Source of the DNA: Planctomycetota bacterium
Lineage (GTDB): Bacteria; Planctomycetota; PLA2; JAEUHO01
Assembly: GCA_028281445.1 (NCBI GenBank)
Contig: JANQJW010000129.1
Span: 1-50,860, forward strand
DNA: 50,860 nucleotides
Direction: 5' to 3'
Under the pieces are notes generated by a model. That model did no database searches, was not told where the DNA came from, and worked only from the letters and a program-made list of their open reading frames with translations. Of this stretch, positions 28,183 to 34,506 are shown piece by piece. Position 1 is the stretch's first letter; each line of letters begins with the position of its first letter. Both the position numbers and the translations under genes were made by a program.

Positions 28183-28679
28183 TCAGGATTGGCCCTGCCA
28201 GCGTGCGGGGTTCTGTCGGATGTAGCGCCTGACAGCCTCCAGGTGCCCTCGCCGGATGATGTGTTCGTAGTAGTTGCGCTGCCATAGACGTCGAGGGAGC
28301 GGGGCCAACCGTGTTGGCGAACGCCGGCGGCGTAGAAGTGCGTCGTCCGCGCTTTGAACCATCCGACGATCTCGCCAAGGGGCGGTCCTAGCTCCCGTGC
28401 GTGACTCGTCGCTCGGAGCACGACAATTCCGTGAAGGTGGTTCGGCATCACCACGAAGGCATCAAGGCCGGCTAGCTCGAACTTGGTCGGGATCGTCTGC
28501 CACCAGCGCTGGATCATCTCGCCAGTCGCGTTCAGCCTTACCGCGTTGCCGCGTACTTGGCCGAGCAGATGGACGCCGTCTTGTATTCGGAGCGTTACGA
28601 AGTATCGACGTGGCGCGGCGTAGTTGTGCCACGGCAGCCGTATCGCGCGGCGGTGGGGGCGATCGTGCGGCTTCGGCAT
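28183..28679 (-). pseudogene. REP-associated tyrosine transposase (Y1_Tnp/RAYT type), frameshifted
   Basis: This remnant or frameshifted gene encodes an HUH single-strand transposase of the REP-associated family. From the ATG at 28679, the first frame reads RRAIRLPWHNYAAPRRYFVT and then MPNHLHGIVVL, which contains the HUH pair. Near 28290-28305 the homology moves to another frame that reads RRLWQRNYYEHIIRRGHLEA and RYIRQNPARW, ending at the TGA at 28183-28185. This second block normally carries the catalytic tyrosine. The whole segment is 497 bases, two bases off a multiple of three, consistent with one lost base. Full-length relatives are about 165-200 aa, so nothing else seems missing. REP-like repeats lie immediately upstream at 28718-28900. 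Confidence 0.85.
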
Positions 28680-28717
28680 CGCACTTGTATCGCGCGATCG
28701 CTCGCGCTGGTTTCGCC

Positions 28718-28763
28718 GCGGGCCGACCACTCGGCCCTGCGGGCCTCGGGTCGCCCCTACATC
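28718..28763 (-). repeat. REP-like dispersed repeat, copy 2
   Basis: Read on the minus strand it begins GATGTAGGGGCGACCCGAGG and continues to GGTCGGCCCGCG, matching the copy at 10673-10725. It is inverted relative to copy 3 at 28851, with an 87-base GC-rich spacer between them. The pair forms a REPIN-like doublet beside the transposase remnant. Confidence 0.8.
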
Positions 28764-28850
28764 GATACCGGGACCGGCGATGACCAACCGGCGATCGCCG
28801 ACGGGTGCCGCGGTCTGCGGGTCCAACGCGCGATCGCCGGCCGTCGCCGC

Positions 28851-28900
28851 GATGTAGGGGCGACCCGAGCGTAGCGAGTGGTCGGCCCGCGACTCCCTAC
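28851..28900 (+). repeat. REP-like dispersed repeat, copy 3
   Basis: It begins GATGTAGGGGCGACCCGAGC and ends GGCCCGCGACTCCCTAC. The inner palindrome is CGAGCGTAGCGAG. It is inverted relative to copy 2. Its CTAC end contributes the stop codon (28897-28899) of the HIT-family gene on the minus strand. Confidence 0.8.
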
Positions 28901-29289
28901 GCCAGCCGTTCCAGCAGATCGTGCGACAGGCCCTCTGCGTCGATGTCGTCGAGCTCCATGCGCGGCGGGATCGGGTAGTCGTCGAGCTCGAACGTCGGCA
29001 CGAGGTGCACGTGCACGTGGGGCACCTCGTAGCCCACCACGATCAACACGATGCGCTTGCAGCCGGTCTCGTCCTTCAGCGCGCTCGAGACCTTGCGCAC
29101 GGTCCGCCACAAGGCGTCGTACTCATCGGCCTCGAGGTCGAGGAAGTCGGAGACCTCGCGCTTCGGAATCACCAGCGTGTGCCCGCGCTGGATCGGGTTG
29201 ATATCGAGGAACGCAAGGTGCGCGTCGTCCTCGTAGACCTTGTGACAGGGGATCTCCCCCTGGACGATCTTGGTGAATACGCTGGCCAT
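28897..29289 (-). CDS. HIT-family (histidine triad) protein
   Basis: This small nucleotide hydrolase/transferase of 130 aa belongs to the histidine triad superfamily (HINT/Fhit-like). The motif PHVHVHLVP carries the catalytic histidines, and the N-terminal block FTKIVQGEIPCHKVYEDD is typical of prokaryotic HIT proteins. These enzymes hydrolyse AMP-type phosphoramidates or dinucleoside polyphosphates; the exact substrate is not predictable. It lies 21 bases after the DUF2203 gene on the same strand and is probably cotranscribed with it. The stop codon sits in the end of a REP-like repeat, so the last residues may have been altered by repeat insertion. Confidence 0.92.
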   Translation of the reverse strand: MASVFTKIVQGEIPCHKVYEDDAHLAFLDINPIQRGHTLVIPKREVSDFLDLEADEYDALWRTVRKVSSALKDETGCKRIVLIVVGYEVPHVHVHLVPTFELDDYPIPPRMELDDIDAEGLSHDLLERLA

Positions 29290-29310
29290 GCCGACCAGCG
29301 TACGCGAGAG

Positions 29311-29748
29311 CTAGCTCAGTTTCGGCGGAAGGTGCAGCGACGGCTCCGGCACGGGCGCGCGATCGCTGAAGCCCTTGTCCGCGGGATGCCACCAGCTGAC
29401 GCGCTCTTCACCGAGGCGCCAGCTCAGGTACGCCGGCTCGCCGTCGATGAGTGAGGGAAAGTCCACAAGCCCGAGCTCGAGGTCACGGACCTCGAGGCCG
29501 AGGTCGGAGAGCTCACGCAAGTAGCCCTCGATGCGCGCCGAGAACTCGCTGACCTTGTCCTTCAGCGTCTCGATGTGCTGCTCGGCGCGGCGGCTGCCCG
29601 CCGTCTCGACTTCGAGCGCTCTGCGCTCCCGCCCGGCGTTGCGCAAGTGGCGGAAGTCGTCCACCACATCGCGCACGATCGAACGCACAAGAGGAAGCAC
29701 CTGGTTGGCTTCCTCGACCGTGAAGAGGGTCCGAATGGCCGATCCCAT
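29311..29748 (-). CDS. DUF2203 family protein
   Basis: This protein of about 145 aa carries the DUF2203 pattern: FTVEEANQVLPLVRSIV at the N-terminus, a helical middle and the C-terminal GLVDFPSLIDGEPAYLSWRLGE followed by VSWWHPADKGF. The family has no known function. The ATG at 29748 is chosen because the family normally begins just before the FTVEEAN block and GGGAG lies 9 bases upstream. A GTG at 29805 would add 19 residues. It is followed by the HIT gene in the same direction. Confidence 0.82.
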   Translation of the reverse strand: MGSAIRTLFTVEEANQVLPLVRSIVRDVVDDFRHLRNAGRERRALEVETAGSRRAEQHIETLKDKVSEFSARIEGYLRELSDLGLEVRDLELGLVDFPSLIDGEPAYLSWRLGEERVSWWHPADKGFSDRAPVPEPSLHLPPKLS

Positions 29749-29936
29749 CGCTCGCGACTCCCACTCAGGCGTGACCGCGAGCCCTGCCTCCGTGCTCGCC
29801 GCCACCCGCTTAAGAATGGGAATCGGTCAGTTGGCCGCGCGATGTGAGGCCCCGTGAGGAAGTCGAAGGCGGAACTGAAGATTGGGTCGCGCCGGTCGGG
29901 TCTTCCGTCACCGCGGCGTCACCGATTCCGTCCGAG

Positions 29937-30776
29937 TCAGCCGATGGCGCCGACCTCTAGGTCGCGATGCACCGTCTCCCGCAGCAAATGGCGCGTTAAC
30001 GCGACGGCGCCGACCGGCGAGACCGAGGCGTCCTCGCGCGCAATCCCGAAGAAGAGCTCCACGCGGCCGTCACGAATGCGCGCGCCTTCGAGCGGCAGGC
30101 CAAGCCCGCGGAGCAGCGGGCCGGCGCGGGCCATCGTGATGCGCTCGACAGCGTGCAGCTCGGCCGGCGGCGGCGGCAGCACCGGACGCATCTCCTCGTC
30201 GATCAGCGCGAGCAGGTCCGGGCGGCAGGAGCGACAGCCTGTGTTGGCCCGGCATGCCTCGCCGATCGCTTCCGGCGTGCACGCGCCGCCGATGATCGCG
30301 CGCCGGATCATGCGATCGCCGATTCCGATGCAACGGCAGACGAGAATGCCCTGGCCGGTGAGATCGGCAGGCGTGCCGTTGTGCGCCACGCCCAAGGCGC
30401 GCCGCAGCGCCTGCACCGCGAACTCCGCCCCGCGGTAGACGGTCGGTGGCAGCGCGTGCGGCCCCTGGCCGTCGCTCAGCGCGTCCATCACGGAGCCGGG
30501 CGTGTGCCGGCAGGCTTCGTCCCACGTCTGGCCGCGCGTGACCTGGCTCAGCCAGGAGATTGCGGGGATGGGCGCGGCGCTTCCGAATGCACGGCCGCGC
30601 ACGTCGTCGAGCACCGCCTCGCCATTCTCGGTCGTGCGGTAGGAGAGCGTCATTCGCACGCCGAGCCCACCGACCATGCTGCCGACTTCACCGGCGGCGT
30701 TGGGGTCACCGACGTCACCGATCCCGTTGGGCTCGACGAGGTGATCGACATAGGTGGTCGGCAGGTCGGGAATCAC
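29937..30776 (-). CDS. NifU-like protein with a BFD-type [2Fe-2S] domain but no scaffold cysteines
   Basis: This protein of 279 aa has NifU-like layout. Residues about 8-130 align by eye with the IscU/NifU N-terminal scaffold (VDHLVEPNGIGDVGDP, GEVGSMVGG, RAFGSAAPIPAISWL, RGQTWDEA), but each usual cysteine position is replaced. The middle domain (about 143-195) is BFD/Fer2-like and keeps four cysteines: C147 and C149 (CRC), C181 and C184 (CRSC). The C-terminal 80 residues resemble an Nfu domain without CxxC. The start is GTG at 30776, with GGGAGG about 8 bases upstream. It lies 39 bases downstream of the GlcD-type oxidase on the same strand, so an electron-transfer role for that enzyme is possible. 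Confidence 0.7.
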   Translation of the reverse strand: MIPDLPTTYVDHLVEPNGIGDVGDPNAAGEVGSMVGGLGVRMTLSYRTTENGEAVLDDVRGRAFGSAAPIPAISWLSQVTRGQTWDEACRHTPGSVMDALSDGQGPHALPPTVYRGAEFAVQALRRALGVAHNGTPADLTGQGILVCRCIGIGDRMIRRAIIGGACTPEAIGEACRANTGCRSCRPDLLALIDEEMRPVLPPPPAELHAVERITMARAGPLLRGLGLPLEGARIRDGRVELFFGIAREDASVSPVGAVALTRHLLRETVHRDLEVGAIG

Positions 30777-30815
30777 GGCGCGCCCCTCCCAAAGGCGCAG
30801 TCGCTCGAGGTCGGC

Positions 30816-32261
30816 TTACGCGCCGGCGACAGGCAGCGATGGAGGTACCTTCGCCTCGAGCACCTTGCCAGGATTGAGAAGACCCTTCGGGTCGAAGGCG
30901 TCCTTGATCGCGCGCATGGTCGCGAGCGCGACGGGGTCGCGACAGAGCTTCAGGTACCGGCTCTGGGCACAGCCAACGCCGTGTTCGCCCGTGATCGTGC
31001 CACCCAGGCTCACAGCGACATCGAAGATCGCCTCGATGGCCGGCTGGAGCTTCTTCTCGCGCTCTTCGCGATCCGGGTTGTCGGTGAGCACGTTGACGTG
31101 GATGTTGCCGTCGCCCGCGTGGCCGTAGCTGATCTGACGGATGTCGTACTTGGCCGCCACCTCGCGGACGCCGCGCAGGAGATCCGGCACTTTCGACGGC
31201 GGGACGGCGGTGTCACACTCGACGTAGGCGGCCTGCTTCTTGACCGCCTCGCCCAGGCACTTGCGCACGCTCCAGAGCTCGCGCTCCTTGGCGGGCGTGT
31301 CGGCCAGCATCGCGTCGAGCGCGCCGACCTCCATCAGCACTTCGCCGACCTTCATGAGGTCGTTCTCGACCGCTTCCTCGTCGAAGCCGTCGACCTCGAG
31401 CAGGATCTGCGCCTCGGCATCCGAGTAGGGGACCGGGCGGCCGAGGTGCTCCTCCGCGGCCTTCAGCGCAGCCTGCTCGACGATCTCGAGCGCGGCCGGC
31501 GTGATGCGCGAGCGGTAGACGGCCGTGATGCCCTGCGCGGCGGTGTCGAGGCTGTCGAACGCCGCGAGCAGGATGCGCTTGTACTTCGGCGCGGGGATCA
31601 GCCGGAGCGTCGCTTCGGTGACGACGGCGAGCGTGCCTTCGCTGCCGACGAGGAGCTGCGTGAGGTTGTAGCCGGCGACGTCCTTGCGGAGCTTGCCGCC
31701 CGTGCGGAACACCTGGCCGTTGGGCATGACGGCTTCGAGCGAGAGCACGTAGTCCTTCGTCAAGCCGTACTTGACGCAGTGCGGGCCGCCCGCGTTCTCG
31801 GCGATGTTGCCGCCGATCATGCACGAGCCGTTGCTCGCGGGATCCGGCGGGTAGTAGAGGCCCTTCTCGAGCACGGTCTCCTGGAGCACCCCCGTGATGA
31901 CGCCGGGCTGCACGCGCGCCATCAGGTTCTCTTCGTCGATCTCGAGGATCTTGTTCATCCGCTCGATCGACAGCAGGATGCCGCCGAAGACGGGCAGCGC
32001 GCCGCCGGAGAGTCCTGTGCCGGCGCCGCGCGGCGTGACGGGAATCCCGCGCGCGTACGCCAGCTCCATGACTCGCGCGACCTGATCGGTCGACTCGGGA
32101 CGCACGGCGACCTCGGGCTTGTACTGGAGGTCCTCGGTTTCGTCCCGGCCGTAGATCAGCAGCTCGGGGTCGGCGGTGTGGACGTAGTCGGCCCCGACGA
32201 TGTCCTCGAGCTCGGCAATCACATCGGGCGTCACGGTGGCGAAGTCGACCATGGAGACCAT
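30816..32261 (-). CDS. FAD-linked oxidase, glycolate oxidase subunit GlcD / D-lactate dehydrogenase type
   Basis: This flavoenzyme of 481 aa belongs to the PCMH/VAO family and oxidises a 2-hydroxy acid. FAD-binding blocks are PRGAGTGLSGGA and GGNIAENAGGPHC. The C-terminal FAD-oxidase domain has YGHAGDGNIHVNV and TGEHGVG, with the conserved histidines of this group. The final LLNPGKVL is typical. The ATG at 32261 has AGGAG about 4-5 bases upstream; ATG 32252 is an alternative. No glcE or glcF is adjacent, so the electron acceptor is unclear. The NifU-like [2Fe-2S] protein downstream is a candidate. Confidence 0.92.
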   Translation of the reverse strand: MVSMVDFATVTPDVIAELEDIVGADYVHTADPELLIYGRDETEDLQYKPEVAVRPESTDQVARVMELAYARGIPVTPRGAGTGLSGGALPVFGGILLSIERMNKILEIDEENLMARVQPGVITGVLQETVLEKGLYYPPDPASNGSCMIGGNIAENAGGPHCVKYGLTKDYVLSLEAVMPNGQVFRTGGKLRKDVAGYNLTQLLVGSEGTLAVVTEATLRLIPAPKYKRILLAAFDSLDTAAQGITAVYRSRITPAALEIVEQAALKAAEEHLGRPVPYSDAEAQILLEVDGFDEEAVENDLMKVGEVLMEVGALDAMLADTPAKERELWSVRKCLGEAVKKQAAYVECDTAVPPSKVPDLLRGVREVAAKYDIRQISYGHAGDGNIHVNVLTDNPDREEREKKLQPAIEAIFDVAVSLGGTITGEHGVGCAQSRYLKLCRDPVALATMRAIKDAFDPKGLLNPGKVLEAKVPPSLPVAGA

Positions 32262-32343
32262 CTTGCTCCTGCCCGCAGACGACGTCGGGAAAATCCCCGG
32301 TCCTTGACGCGAGAGGCCGTCCGGCGGGATCGTTGGCAGGCGC

Positions 32344-34461
32344 ATGGGACGTAACGCCGCAATCGCCTTCGTAGTCCTGGCCCTCCTGCCGCTGGCCCAC
32401 GGCAAGGACGAGCCGGCGCCGCGCCCCGCACTGGAAAACGCGCTGGAGGCGATGGGCATCGGCGCCAAGGACCTGGGCTACCGCCCGAAGGCCCACTGGC
32501 CGCGCTACCCGCACAGCAAGACGGTCCCCTACGTGATGCCGTTCTTCGACGACCTGCTGGCCAACCCGCTGGACACATACATGTTCACGCGCACGCTCGG
32601 CAACGCGATCGAGGACATGCTCACGCCGGAGCTCCTGCGCGCGGCGCCCAAGAAGGGCGGCAAGGAAACGCTCTACAAGCTCGGCATCATGCTCGCCACC
32701 GAGCGCCGCATCGGGGGCTTCCGCGTCTTCGGCATCGATACGTCGCAGCTAGGCAACGACGTCGGAGATCCCTTCGCGGTTGCCTTGAGCTCGATTCCAC
32801 GCGCGCACGTACGGGGGGATGTAGGAGTTCTCCCCAAGGAGTTGAAGGCGCCGCTCGGTCGGCTGCTCCTGGATCTAGTCGATGCGCGCGAGTGGATCGA
32901 ACGGGGCTTGCGCCATGTGTCCGAGAGTCAGCGAAGGCGCGTGTTCGAAGCCTTGCCGCGACTGTCGGAGGACACGCCCGACGGTACCAAGTACTACCCA
33001 GTCTTCGACGACGTCGCCAAGGTCATCGACGAGCATTCGCTTCACTTCGGATGTCTCAAGGCGCTGCAGGCCGTGCAGAACGCGCGTCGCGCCATCGGCG
33101 CCGTGCCGGTGCCCGAGTCGGGTTGGCCGCCGTTTCGCGTGGGGTTTCGCACCGAATGGGGGACGGTCGAGTTCAACAGCACGGACGAACCTTCGGACGT
33201 TATCGACCCGTTCCTTATCGTGGACTTCGGCGCCGCACGGCGCCGCGGGCCGCTTGGGGCCACCAGCCCGCACCAGTCACTGTCCGTGGCGTTGCTGATG
33301 GGTGCAGCTCCGGTGGGCGCGCGTGACTTCGCCAGCGGGATCTGCGGCTGCGGCATCGTGTACGAAGCTTCGGGCACCGACACGGTCTACGAGTCGAAGA
33401 CGTGGGGCCAGGGCGCCGGTCTCTTCGGCCTCGGTGTCCTGATCGACGAGGGCGGCAACGACGTCTACGAGATGCGCTCCTGCGGACAGGGCGCGGCGTT
33501 CTTCGGCGCGGGGCTTCTGCTCGACGCCGCCGGCGACGACAAGTACGTGCTGCGCGAGGGCGACGGGCAGGGCTTCGGCGGCCCGAACGGGATCGGCATC
33601 CTCGCAGACCGCTCGGGCGACGACTTCTACTACGCCGAGCCGGACGCTTCGAAGGCGGGGCGCGCGGACTACCACTCGAAGCACGAGATCGCCGTCAGCA
33701 ACGCGCAGGGTGTGGGCTCGGGCCGCCGGGGCGACCTCACCGACGGCCACGTGTGGGCAGGGGGGCTGGGCGCCTTGATCGACGTCGAGGGCGACGACCG
33801 CTACCGCGCGGGCAACTTCAGCCAGGGGCTCGGCTACTGGTATGGCACGGGCTTGATGTGGGACGGCGGCGGGGACGACCAGTACCGCAGCGTCTACTTC
33901 ACGCAAGGGAGCGGCGCGCACTTTGCCATCGGCGCCTTGATCGACGAGGGCGGCAACGATGAGCACCTGCTCGAGAACAACGCGGGCGCTGCGTTCGCCT
34001 TCGGATGGGACGTGGTCAACGCATTCCTGATCGACCGCGGCAACGGCAACGACCGCTACGAGGCCGAGCGCATCTCGCTTGGCGTGGCGCAGGTGCGCAG
34101 CAACGCATTCTTCATCGACGAGGGCGGCGACGACATCTACGTCACGAAGAAGAAGGGCATGTTCTTCGGCAACGTGGACAAGCGGGGCTTCGAAGGCCCC
34201 AGCCGGACTTCGGACTTCATGAAGCGCCTGGGCCAAGTGGGCGTCTTCCTCGATCTCGGCGGCAAGGACCAGTACCTCGGCGTTCGCAAGGACGGCACGT
34301 TCGGCATCCTCGACCGGATCCAGAACGACAGACGCTGGCACTACGAGAACTCGCGGCGTAACGCGTTCGGCGCGCCAAACGCGGCGATCGGCGTCGATAC
34401 CGAGAACGCCACACTGGACTTCTTGAAACCGTGGCCGCGGCGCGTGGGCGCCGGCCGCTGA
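32344..34461 (+). CDS. Secreted Gly/Asp-rich tandem repeat protein
   Basis: This protein of 705 aa has a signal peptide (NAAIAFVVLALLPLAHG). Residues about 20-340 form an unrecognised, mostly helical domain. Residues about 345-655 hold roughly nine imperfect repeats of 25-45 residues. Each has a GQG or QGxG turn, a hydrophobic strand such as GLGVLID, and a GGNDVY or GGDDxY turn (for example EGGNDVY, AAGDDKY, RSGDDFY, VEGDDRY, GGGDDQY, EGGDDIY). The periodic D-x-G-G-x-D-x-Y pattern suggests a beta-solenoid with possible calcium sites in the turns; this is inference. It starts 82 bases from the divergent oxidase gene. I do not recognise the family. Confidence 0.8.
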   Translation: MGRNAAIAFVVLALLPLAHGKDEPAPRPALENALEAMGIGAKDLGYRPKAHWPRYPHSKTVPYVMPFFDDLLANPLDTYMFTRTLGNAIEDMLTPELLRAAPKKGGKETLYKLGIMLATERRIGGFRVFGIDTSQLGNDVGDPFAVALSSIPRAHVRGDVGVLPKELKAPLGRLLLDLVDAREWIERGLRHVSESQRRRVFEALPRLSEDTPDGTKYYPVFDDVAKVIDEHSLHFGCLKALQAVQNARRAIGAVPVPESGWPPFRVGFRTEWGTVEFNSTDEPSDVIDPFLIVDFGAARRRGPLGATSPHQSLSVALLMGAAPVGARDFASGICGCGIVYEASGTDTVYESKTWGQGAGLFGLGVLIDEGGNDVYEMRSCGQGAAFFGAGLLLDAAGDDKYVLREGDGQGFGGPNGIGILADRSGDDFYYAEPDASKAGRADYHSKHEIAVSNAQGVGSGRRGDLTDGHVWAGGLGALIDVEGDDRYRAGNFSQGLGYWYGTGLMWDGGGDDQYRSVYFTQGSGAHFAIGALIDEGGNDEHLLENNAGAAFAFGWDVVNAFLIDRGNGNDRYEAERISLGVAQVRSNAFFIDEGGDDIYVTKKKGMFFGNVDKRGFEGPSRTSDFMKRLGQVGVFLDLGGKDQYLGVRKDGTFGILDRIQNDRRWHYENSRRNAFGAPNAAIGVDTENATLDFLKPWPRRVGAGR

Positions 34462-34506
34462 CGAATTCCGCGTTCGCCTTGAACAGGATTCGGCGTCGGC
34501 GGGAAC

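Noticed and set aside
28397..28874. Plus-strand frames across the transposase remnant and repeats
   Set aside because: They arise from the antisense of the transposase and from repeat palindromes. No protein motif is present.
28718..28900. CRISPR-like array suggested by repeated GATGTAGGGG units
   Set aside because: Only two copies, in inverted orientation, with palindromic ends and a RAYT remnant beside them. No regular spacing and no cas genes.
29854..30438. Possible small plus-strand gene near the DUF2203 gene
   Set aside because: Ser/Arg/Pro-rich translation, overlaps the NifU-like gene antisense, no ribosome binding site.
30153..32354. Plus-strand frame of over 700 codons opposite the NifU-like and GlcD-type genes
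   Set aside because: Shadow frame. The opposite strand encodes recognised Fe-S and FAD motifs.
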